Origin: CAYJBH01 sp964369445
GTDB taxonomy: Bacteria > Bacillota > Clostridia > Oscillospirales > Ruminococcaceae
Direction: 5' to 3'
NCBI GenBank assembly: GCA_964369445.1
Contig: CAYJFU010000010.1
Location: forward strand, 1-41,691
Length of the DNA stretch: 41,691 bases
Positions within the stretch are counted from its first letter, which is position 1, and each line of letters starts with the position of its first letter. This document shows, piece by piece, positions 1-8,389 of the stretch. The notes under the pieces are model-generated. The model was not told where the DNA came from. It worked only from the letters and a program-made list of their open reading frames with translations, and searched no databases. Made by a program: the position numbers and the translations under genes.

Positions 1-969
1 GCCGAGAAGCCAACGTATAATCAGCTTTGCCGAGTTTATGTTGGGCGCACCGCCGGCAATGGAAATGCTGTTCGGTGAGTAGACACCGTCGGACGGCGAG
101 ATGCCGTATGCCGCCTCGACATCAAGCCCTATACTCTGCCGCCTTATTTTACTGGATATCATAAACGCAAGCGGTGGGTCGTCGTCGTTAGGGTTGCCGA
201 CAATCTCGACAAGCTCGTTTGAGGTGGTGGAAAACTGCACTCCGTTTGCAACCAGCCGCTGCCAAAACACTTCGCCCGCACTACTTCCCTGTGGTACTGA
301 GAGCGGCTCACCATACAGTTCCTCATACGCTTTTGCCATGTCGTCACTGCGCGCTATAACGCCGTGAACCAGCGCATACGCCGGATGCGAGCGCAACGGG
401 CTGTTCATATGCACCTTGCCGTACCACTGAGGTTCGGTCAGCTCCCACCAGTTTTGTACAGGACAGCTGTCATACACTCTGCTGTTATAGAACAGCTGTT
501 CCGTCTCGCCGACAAAGTACAGCAGTTCGGTGTTTGCCTCGGGTGCCATCATCGGTTCGATGTCATGCGGTACATATTTGTTAAGTTTGTAAAGCGGCAC
601 AAACTCGTTTGAGAGCTCCGCCGTGTCGTCAGAGCAGATGACCACGTCACACAGCGTCTCGCCGACGGCATATGCCTCGCGAAGTGACACAACAATATCC
701 TGCGCCCTCGTGTCGTACACCTCCACCGTAAGACTTGGGTACTGCGTTTCAAAGCTGTCCTTTACGTCGTATATGCGCGTCGTCGTGCTGTAAATGACAA
801 GCGTGTCCTCCTGTTTTGCGGCTTCAAACAGCTGCTCGGCCGTCAAGGTGTCCTGAAAATCCGCTTGCTCGTACCACGACTTCAGCGCGTCGGAGTTGTC
901 TTGGCTACACCCGAGCAGGATAAGCGCACACAGCACTATCGAAACCGTTAGTTTTAAAGCTGTTTTCAT
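1..969 (-). CDS. Substrate-binding lipoprotein, iron(III)/polyamine ABC type (C-terminus outside window)
   Basis: The reading frame is open from ATG at 969 to the window edge (323 codons), so the C-terminus is missing. The N-terminus has a basic start, a hydrophobic stretch and the lipobox LLGC, so it should be a lipid-anchored extracellular protein. After the linker it reads DTLVIYSTTT, then FETQYPSLTVEVYD and CDVVICSDD, the alternating pattern of periplasmic-binding proteins that carry Fe(III) or polyamines. This is family-level recognition; the ligand is unknown. Its start overlaps the stop of the upstream lipoprotein gene by four bases (ATGA), so the two are translationally coupled. Any permease or ATPase genes would lie beyond the window edge. 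Confidence 0.72.
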   Translation of the reverse strand, partial: MKTALKLTVSIVLCALILLGCSQDNSDALKSWYEQADFQDTLTAEQLFEAAKQEDTLVIYSTTTRIYDVKDSFETQYPSLTVEVYDTRAQDIVVSLREAYAVGETLCDVVICSDDTAELSNEFVPLYKLNKYVPHDIEPMMAPEANTELLYFVGETEQLFYNSRVYDSCPVQNWWELTEPQWYGKVHMNSPLRSHPAYALVHGVIARSDDMAKAYEELYGEPLSVPQGSSAGEVFWQRLVANGVQFSTTSNELVEIVGNPNDDDPPLAFMISSKIRRQSIGLDVEAAYGISPSDGVYSPNSISIAGGAPNINSAKLIIRWLLG

Positions 970-2780
970 TGCACCTCCTGCAGGTTTGTCGCAAGCTCAC
1001 CCATAACACTTTCGAGCTCAAACGGCTCAAAACCTTGCAGATACTGCGCCCAGTGCTCGTCGTTGTGGGGGTCTTTTGCGCCGGTTATAAAGTCTGTCAT
1101 GCTCTCACGCGTGTACTGCGCCGCCTCAATCAGCGCCTGTTCGTTCTGCCGAGTGCTGTAGGAAAACAGCAACGCATCGGGTATTTGTCCGCCGTCAAAC
1201 TGCGAATAAAGCTCAAAAGCGCGCGTTTCAAGGTAGACACTTTGGTTTATCTGATAGCCTTTCCACGCGACAAAATCGGCGTACTCGGCGCGCGTTATAT
1301 ACGGGCCCACCGCACCGGAACTATCCATCTCACGCGAAATGCTGTCCTGTGATGTAATGGTGATCACGGCCGGCTCACCGCTTGTGCTGATTTCCCCCGG
1401 CGCCGAGTATGTATAATCGACACCCGGCTCCCCATAGTGCCCGTGCAAAAACGCCTGCTCGGAGCACATCAAGTCCATTAGCTCAAACACCGCCTGTTTG
1501 TCCTGCGCACTGTTTGTAATAATCCCCCCCGGGCGGGGCGCCACCGGCGATGTTACAAAAAAACCGTCACTTGTAGCCCCTGTAAGCGGAGTTACCGCCA
1601 TATATCTGCTGAGCAGTTCCGGCGATTCTTCAAATAGGGTGTCGGACATGCCCTTTGATGTAAAAGCGCCGACAACATCGGCCGGGTCGTTGCAAAGACT
1701 TTGCAACTGTTGTTGCGAATAGGTGAAGTTTTGCTCGACAAATAAACCGTCCTTAAAGAGCGCGTGGATGTACTGCAGACCTAACCGCCACTGCTCGGTC
1801 ATGGGCGGGTAAAAGACCTCCTCCCCTTGTACGGCAAGATAGTAGCTGTTCGGTGCGCAGACGGTAAACGCGTTCATCAAAAAGTTGACGGCAAAGGTAT
1901 TTTCACTTTCGGCGCTCCCTATAAGTGGTACGGCGCTCGGATAGTTTTCTTTAAACGCGCGCAATACCTGCGCAAAATCCATCGTCGTGCGCGGAAGCTG
2001 TAAGCCGAGCTGCTCAAGCCAGCCTACATTTATCCACAGCGTCTGGAACATCTTTGCGGTATCGGTGCTGTCAAATGACGGCATAAAGTATATGCGCCCG
2101 TCCGACGCGGTTATGCTCTGCTTTAGGTTTTCATCGGCATACTGCGTAAAAGCCAGTGACAGATAAGTGCTGTCGTCGATATAGTCCTCCAGCGGAACGA
2201 CCAACCCACTACGCCCCAGTTCCTCAATAACGCTTTCACTCGGTCGCTGTTCGTCCGAAAAGAACACGGCATCAATATCGCTGTCATCGTCGCTCAGCAC
2301 CATGCGCAGGTACTCCTCGGTGAACGCTTCGGGCAGAAATTCAAACTCGATATGCAGGCCTGTCTGCTCACGTAGCCACTCTTTATAGTGTTCGTCGTTG
2401 ATGCCAAACAGCCTTTCCGTATACGGTACGGCTATCGTCACGGTTTCGGTGGTTGTGATGATTGAGCCGCCATTTGAGCAGGCCGAAAGAGAGACAGCAC
2501 AAAAAACAAGGCTGATAGTCAGTGCAAGCGCACGCACAAATATTTTATATATCTGTGCGTTATTTTTAGCGCCGGCTTTGACATCGTGGCAAGTTTTGCT
2601 GTTGCTCCTCCAATTAAATTGTGGACAAAAGATTGGCGAGTAATTTTGTCCGTAGTTCAAGGAAAAGGTTCTTTTCAATGCTTTTTGCATTGAAAACGGT
2701 GCTTTGACAAAGAAATATGGCAAAATTTCCGTCAAGATTTTCCACAATTTAATTGGGAGAGCAATAATTGTCTTTTTCAT
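966..2780 (-). CDS. Extracellular solute-binding lipoprotein, family 1 (sugar-type)
   Basis: This is a 604-codon frame. From residue 80 onward it is a normal lipoprotein: hydrophobic signal segment, lipobox LSAC with Cys101, a short linker, then a binding-protein body. The C-terminus (SMTDFITGAKDPHNDEHWAQ region) resembles family 1 solute-binding proteins of the LplA/LipO type, so a sugar or oligosaccharide ligand is likely but not shown. The oddity is the N-terminus. A lipobox at residue 101 is far too late, and residues 6-60 are encoded by a long imperfect palindrome (2603-2762). The ATG at 2780 has no good ribosome binding site. A GTG at codon 82 (about 2537) would give a normal 20-residue signal peptide but also lacks one. 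The true start is therefore unresolved. It overlaps the next lipoprotein gene by four bases. Confidence 0.7.
   Translation of the reverse strand: MKKTIIALPIKLWKILTEILPYFFVKAPFSMQKALKRTFSLNYGQNYSPIFCPQFNWRSNSKTCHDVKAGAKNNAQIYKIFVRALALTISLVFCAVSLSACSNGGSIITTTETVTIAVPYTERLFGINDEHYKEWLREQTGLHIEFEFLPEAFTEEYLRMVLSDDDSDIDAVFFSDEQRPSESVIEELGRSGLVVPLEDYIDDSTYLSLAFTQYADENLKQSITASDGRIYFMPSFDSTDTAKMFQTLWINVGWLEQLGLQLPRTTMDFAQVLRAFKENYPSAVPLIGSAESENTFAVNFLMNAFTVCAPNSYYLAVQGEEVFYPPMTEQWRLGLQYIHALFKDGLFVEQNFTYSQQQLQSLCNDPADVVGAFTSKGMSDTLFEESPELLSRYMAVTPLTGATSDGFFVTSPVAPRPGGIITNSAQDKQAVFELMDLMCSEQAFLHGHYGEPGVDYTYSAPGEISTSGEPAVITITSQDSISREMDSSGAVGPYITRAEYADFVAWKGYQINQSVYLETRAFELYSQFDGGQIPDALLFSYSTRQNEQALIEAAQYTRESMTDFITGAKDPHNDEHWAQYLQGFEPFELESVMGELATNLQEVQ
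2603..2762. repeat. Long imperfect palindrome, MITE-like
   Basis: The two ends are near-perfect inverted copies: CCAATTAAATTGTGGA at about 2610-2625 and its complement at about 2740-2755, each continued outward by a GCTC/GAGC block. The similarity runs inward with small gaps to a central hairpin, TTTTCAATGC-TTTTT-GCATTGAAAA, near 2673-2697. Almost the whole 160 bp could fold into one long hairpin. No transposase is present. This is what a non-autonomous inverted-repeat element would look like. No clear target-site duplication was seen. Confidence 0.6.
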
Positions 2781-2825
2781 GGTTTAATTATTTGCAGTCG
2801 GCAAGGTATGTCGACTGACAAACCC

Positions 2826-3665
2826 TTATTTTTTTATAAACGCTATGCCGATAGCGCCATGTCCGATATGCACGCCGATAACAGCGCCCAGCTCATCGGT
2901 AAAGCTGTCGTATTTCACACCTTTTTCCGCAAAGTACTGCTGTAGTTCGTCGACATATTGCGGTGCGTCGGCATGAGTGAAGCCCATCTGATAGCGATCG
3001 TCGTAACCTGTTTCAATCAGATATTTTCTTATTTTTTCGTAGACATTTTTGCGTCCGCGCGTCTTGTCTATTGTGTTAATGACACCGCCGCGCATCTCAA
3101 TTATCGGAGATATTCCCAACACACCGCCCACAACAGCGGTCGCGGCGGAAATTCTGCCACCCAATTTTAGATATTTAAGCGTCTGTATACCTGCCACTAT
3201 GTAGATGTTTTTGGCCATGTACTCTATCTCGGTGCATATTTCGGCGGCTGTTGCACCGCTGTCGCGCATGGCGACGATGCGCCTTATAATCAATCCCAAC
3301 CCGATGGTGGTTGTATTGCTGTCTACAATGTGCAACCTATCACAGTTCAGTGTCTTTGCCGCCATAAGTGCCGACTGATAAGATCCGCTTATGCCGGAGG
3401 AAATAAACGTACCGATAACGGTATCGCCACTATCCAGCAACGGCTTTATCACCTCGATAAAATCTCCGGGGTTCGCCTGCGACGTTTTAGGTAGTGTGTC
3501 CGACACCGCAAGCCTGTCAAAAAACTCTTTTTTAGTTATATCAACCGCGTCTTGCAGTTCCTCCTCGCCAAAGTTGAGGCGTAACGGTAATACTGTAACC
3601 CCCATTTGTTTCAGTTGTTCGGGTAGTATATCGCAGGTGCTGTCAGTAACTATTCTTATAGCCAT
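2826..3665 (-). CDS. DegV family fatty-acid-binding protein
   Basis: This is a 279-residue protein. The start was placed at ATG 3665 because GGAG lies five bases upstream and the protein then begins MAIRIVTDSTCDI, the classic DegV N-terminus; an upstream ATG at 3707 has no such support. Further signatures are KTSQANPGDF, the ISSGISGSYQSA loop that contacts the fatty-acid head group, and VDSNTTTIGLG. DegV/FakB proteins bind a fatty acid and present it to the kinase FakA for phosphorylation and use in phospholipid synthesis; the kinase is not in this window. It is downstream of rplM-rpsI but separated by several terminator hairpins, so it is probably transcribed on its own. A second DegV lies at 37946-38797. 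Confidence 0.9.
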   Translation of the reverse strand: MAIRIVTDSTCDILPEQLKQMGVTVLPLRLNFGEEELQDAVDITKKEFFDRLAVSDTLPKTSQANPGDFIEVIKPLLDSGDTVIGTFISSGISGSYQSALMAAKTLNCDRLHIVDSNTTTIGLGLIIRRIVAMRDSGATAAEICTEIEYMAKNIYIVAGIQTLKYLKLGGRISAATAVVGGVLGISPIIEMRGGVINTIDKTRGRKNVYEKIRKYLIETGYDDRYQMGFTHADAPQYVDELQQYFAEKGVKYDSFTDELGAVIGVHIGHGAIGIAFIKK

Positions 3666-3818
3666 AAAATCTCCGTTTTCGTGTTGACTTGCCGTTTTTA
3701 CATACATTATACATTTTAATACATGAGCTGCTATTTGTCAAACTGAAAATTACCCTAAATGTTAGTTTCGCGAAATGTAAAGAACCCCACAAAAGTGAGG
3801 TTCTTTATAATACAATAT

Positions 3819-3918
3819 NNNNNNNNNNNNNNNNNNNNNNNNNNNNNNNNNNNNNNNNNNNNNNNNNNNNNNNNNNNNNNNNNNNNNNNNNNNNNNNNNN
3901 NNNNNNNNNNNNNNNNNN
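3819..3918. other. Assembly gap of 100 N
   Basis: Exactly 100 Ns sit inside the tandem terminator array, which suggests a scaffold join of unknown length caused by the repeats. Nothing can be read here. Confidence 0.98.
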
Positions 3919-4110
3919 CAACAGCTATGCTGTGAGGACCTCCGCAGTTTCGCGAAATGTAAAGAACCCCACAAAAGTGAGGTTCTTTATAATACAATAT
4001 CGTAAGATTAACGTTTACTAAACTGTGTCGGGCGTTACGAAAACATGCCGGTGGCATGTTTTTAGCCTGCACCGCAACAGCTATGCTGTGAGGACCTCCG
4101 CAGTTTCGCG

Positions 4111-4147
4111 AAATGTAAAGAACCCCACATAAGTGAGGTTCTTTTGA
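4111..4147 (-). terminator. rpsI: rpsI transcription terminator
   Basis: Read on the minus strand, AAAGAACCTCAC pairs with GTGGGGTTCTTT across a four-base loop, followed by a T-rich tail. It lies 16-50 bp past the rpsI stop. Near-identical hairpins occur at about 3777-3807 and 3961-3990 in the tandem repeats, so transcription meets at least three terminators in series. Confidence 0.8.
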
Positions 4148-4162
4148 TACAATATAGTATGA

Positions 4163-4561
4163 TTAACGTTTACTAAACTGCGGAGCGCGACGAGCGGCTT
4201 TGAGGCCGTATTTCTTACGCTCTTTCATTCTCGGGTCACGAGTGAGAAATCCTGCTTTTTTCAGCGAGGTTCTGAGCGAATCGTCTGCCTGGAGCAATGC
4301 GCGTGACAGACCGTGGCGGATAGCGCCTGCCTGTCCGGACACACCGCCACCTGCGACGGTAACCATAATATCGTAGTTTTCGACAAGGCCGGTGAGAACA
4401 AGCGGCTGACGAACGATAAGTTTCAGTGTTTCAAGACCGAAGTAATCGTCGATATCTCTGTCGTTGATTTTGATTTTGCCTGTGCCGCTGTAAAGGCGAA
4501 CGCGTGCGACACTGCTTTTGCGGCGACCGGTGCCGTAAAAATAAGCTTTAGTTTCGTACAT
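4163..4561 (-). CDS. rpsI: 30S ribosomal protein S9 (uS9)
   Basis: This is a 132-residue protein of normal length for bacterial uS9. It begins with YGTGRRKSSVARVRL and ends with the conserved basic tail RRAPQFSKR, which in known ribosomes reaches the P-site tRNA. The middle has TVAGGGVSGQAGAIRHGLSRAL, which is diagnostic. It lies 15 bases after rplM, the usual rplM-rpsI operon order, and is followed by several terminators. The final codons are duplicated downstream in the tandem repeats. Confidence 0.98.
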   Translation of the reverse strand: MYETKAYFYGTGRRKSSVARVRLYSGTGKIKINDRDIDDYFGLETLKLIVRQPLVLTGLVENYDIMVTVAGGGVSGQAGAIRHGLSRALLQADDSLRTSLKKAGFLTRDPRMKERKKYGLKAARRAPQFSKR

Positions 4562-4576
4562 AATTGTTACTCTCCT

Positions 4577-5005
4577 TTACAGACTGATGGAAACGGGTTG
4601 TTGTGCAGAGTTGCTGTGCTCGCCACCCTTGTTGACGCGCAGACGACGAAGCGCCTGTGCACCGAGAGTGTTGGACGGCAGCATGCCCTTAACGGCAAGA
4701 TACATGGCTTTGTCTGACTTTGTTGCCATAAGTGTCTTGTACTGAACCTCTTTGAGGCCGCCTACCCAACCGGAATGGTGTCTGTAGTATTTTTGCTCCA
4801 GCTTTTTGCCGGTCAAAACTGCTTTGTCGCAGTTGACGATGACGACAAAATCGCCGCAGTCTACGTTAGGTGTGAAAGAGACTTTGTGCTTACCGCGCAG
4901 GAGCAGTGCGGCCTTGGCAGCAACACGACCGAGCGGCTTGTTTTCAGCATCAATGACGTACCAGCGGCGCTGTACTTCACTGGGCTTTGCAAGTGTTGTT
5001 TTCAT
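4577..5005 (-). CDS. rplM: 50S ribosomal protein L13 (uL13)
   Basis: This is a 142-residue protein of normal uL13 length. Diagnostic segments are RRWYVIDAENKPLGRVAAKAA, NVDCGDFVVIVNCDKAVLTGKK, YYRHHSGWVGGLKE and GMLPSNTLGAQALRRL. It is first in the rplM-rpsI operon and lies about 60 bp behind a near-consensus promoter. The leader contains a perfect palindrome (TTTTTGCGCAAAAA). Many Firmicutes have an autoregulatory L13 leader, but the fold could not be confirmed here. Confidence 0.98.
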   Translation of the reverse strand: MKTTLAKPSEVQRRWYVIDAENKPLGRVAAKAALLLRGKHKVSFTPNVDCGDFVVIVNCDKAVLTGKKLEQKYYRHHSGWVGGLKEVQYKTLMATKSDKAMYLAVKGMLPSNTLGAQALRRLRVNKGGEHSNSAQQPVSISL

Positions 5006-5071
5006 GCTTTTTAATCCTCATATGCTTTTCTTTTTGCGCAAAATTCACATTTTGTCACAAACTCTTTTCAT

Positions 5072-5100
5072 ATTATAAACGTCTGCGCTACTTTTGTCAA
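5072..5100 (-). promoter_or_regulatory. rplM: Sigma-A promoter of rplM-rpsI
   Basis: On the minus strand, TTGACA (5100-5095), a 17-base spacer and TATAAT (5077-5072) form a perfect consensus promoter. It lies about 70 bp upstream of the rplM start, as expected for a strongly expressed ribosomal operon. Confidence 0.9.
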
Positions 5101-5393
5101 TCGCTTTTTTGCTATTTTTCAATGAATGAGGATTTTATCTTTGATTTTCAATGATTTTCGCGATATTTCACTATATTTTGTCGGTGGCAATTTTGTTCAA
5201 CACCTGTTATAGTTATTCAAGGTCAACATTTATGTATACGCATATTTTCTCGTTTACTTCCCCGAACAAACGGCAAGAGAAGAGGTAACCGAAGATGTTT
5301 TCCTAGATGATGTCGGCTCAATTTTACTTCTGTCGACATTATCCAAGTCGTTGACAGAGGATTACTTTGTGTAGTTAAAAACAGAACAAAAAA
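5101..5393. other. Intergenic region between divergent rplM and ttcA
   Basis: No convincing gene is seen. The only notable sequence is CGTTTACTTCCCCG at 5251-5264, nearly identical to the left arm of the hairpin at 39195-39230; here the right arm is decayed. A TTGACA at 5350-5355 sits upstream of ttcA, but the matching -10 box (GTTAAA) is poor. Confidence 0.5.
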
Positions 5394-6137
5394 ATGGAGG
5401 TGTTCGTTATCAGACGGTTGGAGGGTTTGGCGCGCAAGGCGATAGCGCATTTTAACATGATAGAGGATGGTGATAATGTCTGTGTGGGTGTGTCCGGCGG
5501 CAAGGACAGCGTTGTGCTTGTTGCGGTCCTTGCCGCACTGCGCCGCTATCTCGGTGTGTCGTTTGAGGTCAAGGCGGTCACGCTTGACCCATGTTTTGGC
5601 AAGGTCGTAACCGACTACTCGCCGCTAACGCGTTACTTTGAGGACATGAACGTCAAGCATGTGGTTAAGCGAACCGATATCGGCACCATTGTGTTTGACG
5701 AACGCAAGGAGCGGCACCCCTGTTCGCTGTGCGCGGTGCTCCGTCGAGGCGCACTGCACGATGCCGCAAAGGAGCTGGGTTGCAACAAAGTCGCACTCGG
5801 GCACCACCTCGATGACGCCATCGAAACATTCTACATGAACCTGTTTACTGAGGGGCGTATCGGCTGTTTTTCTCCGAAAAGCTACCTGTCGCGCAAGGAT
5901 TTACACCTTATTAGACCACTTGTGTTCGCGCAAGAGCACGAAATTGTATCAGCGATACGTCGACAAAATCCACCCATCATAAAAAGCACCTGTCCTGTCG
6001 ACGGCACAACCAACCGCCAATCGACAAAGGAATTTGTCACCGAGCGCGTGCGTCAAGACAGAGCGTTCCGGCAAAAGATGCTCGGTGCGTTTTTAAAATC
6101 GAATATGGACGGGTGGGGCGTAAAGGCTACAGACTAA
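5394..6137 (+). CDS. ttcA: TtcA/TilS-type PP-loop ATPase, probable tRNA 2-thiolation enzyme
   Basis: This is a 247-residue protein with the PP-loop SGGKDS at residues 34-39, which binds ATP and adenylates the target base. Cys110 and Cys113 (CSLC), then Cys200 (STCPVDG), match the three cysteines that hold the iron-sulfur cluster in TtcA-type thiolases. GHHLDDAIETFYMNLF is the family's central signature. TtcA makes 2-thiocytidine-32 in tRNA; many Clostridia have several paralogues whose targets are less certain. The start is unsure: ATG 5394 has no ribosome binding site, and GGAGG lies just inside it at 5396-5400, which could serve a later non-ATG start. It is divergent from rplM. Confidence 0.8.
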   Translation: MEVFVIRRLEGLARKAIAHFNMIEDGDNVCVGVSGGKDSVVLVAVLAALRRYLGVSFEVKAVTLDPCFGKVVTDYSPLTRYFEDMNVKHVVKRTDIGTIVFDERKERHPCSLCAVLRRGALHDAAKELGCNKVALGHHLDDAIETFYMNLFTEGRIGCFSPKSYLSRKDLHLIRPLVFAQEHEIVSAIRRQNPPIIKSTCPVDGTTNRQSTKEFVTERVRQDRAFRQKMLGAFLKSNMDGWGVKATD

Positions 6138-6181
6138 TGGTGAAAGACTTTTTCTAAAGAAACGCAGAAAACCAATTCTGC

Positions 6182-6211
6182 TTGCAATCAAACATATCTT
6201 TATGTTATAAT
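6182..6211 (+). promoter_or_regulatory. fbp: Promoter upstream of fbp, extended -10
   Basis: TTGCAA (6182-6187), an 18-base spacer and TATAAT (6206-6211) preceded by TGT form an extended -10 promoter. Initiation near 6218 would put the hairpin at 6255-6290 in the fbp leader. Confidence 0.65.
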
Positions 6212-6254
6212 GTAATAAACAATATCAACAATGCCAGCGGGCGGATAGTTTCTT

Positions 6255-6290
6255 GTGCACCTCCCCTCGCCGGTGGCAGGGTAGGTGCAC
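6255..6290 (+). terminator. Leader hairpin before fbp (terminator or attenuator)
   Basis: Arms GTGCACCT (6255-6262) and AGGTGCAC (6283-6290) pair perfectly, with a GC-rich inner stem (CCCT against AGGG). The stem is followed by AAATATTTTT. It could end read-through from ttcA, but it also lies between the fbp promoter and the fbp start, so it could act as an attenuator. It belongs to the hairpin family also found at 24601 and 39195. Confidence 0.6.
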
Positions 6291-6321
6291 AAATATTTTT
6301 CACAACATTACAGGTGAATAT

Positions 6322-8301
6322 ATGAACAAGGACACGGTTATGGCGAACAAAAAGTATCTGGAACTGCTTTCCGACAGCTACTCCACAATACAGGAGGCCT
6401 CCACCGAGATAATCAACCTTACGGCGATACTAAATCTGCCAAAGGGTACCGAGCACTTTATTACCGACCTGCACGGCGAGTATGATGTGTTCACCCACAT
6501 ATTAAAAAACGCAAGCGGTTCGGTCAAGCGCAAGATAGACCGCTGCTTCGGCGACGAGATAGACGAGCAGGCAAAAAACGACCTTGCAACGCTTATCTAC
6601 TACCCAGAACAGAAGCTTGCGGACTGCAAACGGCGCAAGTTGTGCGACAACGCGTGGTATCGCGCGACACTTGTCAACCTTGTGCGTGTATGCCGCGTCG
6701 TAACGTCAAAATACACACGCTCTAAGGTGCGCAAGGCACTGCCGGAGGAGTTTCGCTACATCATTGAAGAGCTGATGTACACCGATAACTTTGAGGTGAA
6801 CAAACAGGAGTACTTCAACAATATTCTTGACATGATAATTGAGACCGACAGTGCTGATAACTTTATCGTGGAGCTGTCGGCGCTGTTGCATCGCCTTGTC
6901 ATCGACAGACTTCATATCATCGGCGATATATTCGACCGCGGTACCGGCGCACACCTTATAATGGAGGATCTGTGCAACCACCGCAACGTCGACTTTCAGT
7001 GGGGCAACCACGACGTCGTGTGGATGGCGGCATCGCAAGGGCACGCGGCATCAATTGCAAACGTCGTGCGCAACAGCATACGTTACAACAACTTTAACAG
7101 CCTTGAGGACGGTTACGGCATAAATATTCGTCCGCTTGCACTATTTGCAATGGAGTGTTACCGTGATGACCCCTGCACATTTTTCAAGCCAAAAGCGCTG
7201 ACCGACGACGCCCCTGACCTTGAAGCACAGATAAACTTCGCCTATGCCACAAAGGTTCACAAGGCGATCACCGTCATACAGATGAAACTTGAGGGGCAGA
7301 TTATACTGTCGCGTCCCGAGTTTAAAATGCAGGACAGGTTACTGCTCGGCGCAATCGACCACCAAAACGGCACCGTCGTTATCGAGGGGCAGACATACGA
7401 GCTTAACGACACCAACTTCCCGACCGTCGACCCCGAACATCCCTACACCCTTACGCCGGAGGAACAGCTGGTGGTGGAGCAGTTGCGCCAGTCATTTTTG
7501 CACAGCAAACTTTTACGCAAACATGTAGATTATCTTTATCAAAAAGGTGGCATCTACGGCATTTTTAACAACAATCTCATGTATCACGGTTGTATCCCCA
7601 TGCGCGAAGAGGGCGCGTTTGACTCGCTTTTCATCGACGGGGTGGAGTACAGCGGCAAGGCGCTCACCGACGAGTGCGACAGGCTGTGCCGCATAGGTGG
7701 CTACGGCATCGGCGAAGCAAAGGAGTTCGGACTGGACTTTATGTGGTACTTGTGGTGCGGTAACAACTCACCGCTCAACGGCAAAAAGAAGATGACGACC
7801 TTTGAGCGCGCCTTTGTCAGCGATACCACCACACATGAAGAACCAAAAGACTATTATTACGAACATATAAAGCACCGCCCCACCGCCGAACTCATTCTGC
7901 GTGAGTTTGGCATAACGGCAAAGTGTTCCCACATCGTCAACGGGCATGTGCCGGTCAAAATCGTAAAAGGCGAATCACCGATAAAAGCCGGTGGCAAACT
8001 GCTCATCATCGACGGCGGTATCGCCAGAGCATACCAAAAAGTGACCGGTATATCCGGCTATACGCTCATCTCCAACAGCTACCAACTACTCTTGTCGGAA
8101 CATCAGCCATTTAAGGGCGTCGAGGCGGTCATAAAGCACAACGATGACATGCACTCAAAAAATATAGTGGTCGAAAATTACGACCACCGCTTAAAAATTT
8201 CTGACACTGACAACGGCGCTGTTATCTCAAAAAAGATTAAGGATTTAAAGATGTTGTTATATGCCTACCGCACGGGCGCGGTGACACAGCATAAAGATTA
8301 A
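6322..8301 (+). CDS. fbp: Fructose-1,6-bisphosphatase, class III
   Basis: This is a 659-residue protein, the usual size for class III FBPase, which removes the 1-phosphate from fructose-1,6-bisphosphate in gluconeogenesis. The metallophosphatase motifs are visible: FITDLHGEYD near residue 45, IGDIFDRG near 195, QWGNHDVVWMAA near 225 and NGHVPVK near 540. Late segments such as LIIDGGIARAYQ and GYTLISNS are typical of the family. The start was set at ATG 6322 (AGGTGA four bases upstream) rather than the in-frame 6253, which lies inside the leader hairpin; ATG 6340 is also possible. It stands alone behind its own promoter. Confidence 0.95.
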   Translation: MNKDTVMANKKYLELLSDSYSTIQEASTEIINLTAILNLPKGTEHFITDLHGEYDVFTHILKNASGSVKRKIDRCFGDEIDEQAKNDLATLIYYPEQKLADCKRRKLCDNAWYRATLVNLVRVCRVVTSKYTRSKVRKALPEEFRYIIEELMYTDNFEVNKQEYFNNILDMIIETDSADNFIVELSALLHRLVIDRLHIIGDIFDRGTGAHLIMEDLCNHRNVDFQWGNHDVVWMAASQGHAASIANVVRNSIRYNNFNSLEDGYGINIRPLALFAMECYRDDPCTFFKPKALTDDAPDLEAQINFAYATKVHKAITVIQMKLEGQIILSRPEFKMQDRLLLGAIDHQNGTVVIEGQTYELNDTNFPTVDPEHPYTLTPEEQLVVEQLRQSFLHSKLLRKHVDYLYQKGGIYGIFNNNLMYHGCIPMREEGAFDSLFIDGVEYSGKALTDECDRLCRIGGYGIGEAKEFGLDFMWYLWCGNNSPLNGKKKMTTFERAFVSDTTTHEEPKDYYYEHIKHRPTAELILREFGITAKCSHIVNGHVPVKIVKGESPIKAGGKLLIIDGGIARAYQKVTGISGYTLISNSYQLLLSEHQPFKGVEAVIKHNDDMHSKNIVVENYDHRLKISDTDNGAVISKKIKDLKMLLYAYRTGAVTQHKD

Positions 8302-8389
8302 ACTTCATCGCATTGCCGCCGTTGGTATAAAGAGATAACATCACGTTTCACAAGCTATCGTCTGTAACACCAAAAAAATCTTTCACGCC

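Larger units (their letters stand above)
3764..4158. repeat. Tandem copies of the rpsI 3' end and terminator
   Basis: A block of about 156 bp repeats in tandem. The copy starting at 3919 and the copy starting at 4075 share CAACAGCTATGCTGTGAGG, a terminator hairpin and the last codons of rpsI. A third, shorter copy (AGTTTCGCGAAATGTAAAG onward) begins at 3764, before the N run. Copies differ at only a few bases near the hairpin loop and tail. The outer copies end in sequence equal to the Gln-Phe-Ser-Lys-Arg-stop codons of rpsI, so the unit arose by duplication of the rpsI tail. The 100-N run lies inside the array, so its true copy number is unknown. Confidence 0.8.

Noticed and set aside
3764..4158. 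Possible CRISPR array
   Set aside because: The unit is about 156 bp with nearly identical contents throughout and includes the end of rpsI. There are no short repeats with unique spacers and no cas genes.
5006..5071. L13 autoregulatory leader RNA in front of rplM
   Set aside because: The leader is the right length and contains a palindrome, but the known fold could not be recognised by eye.
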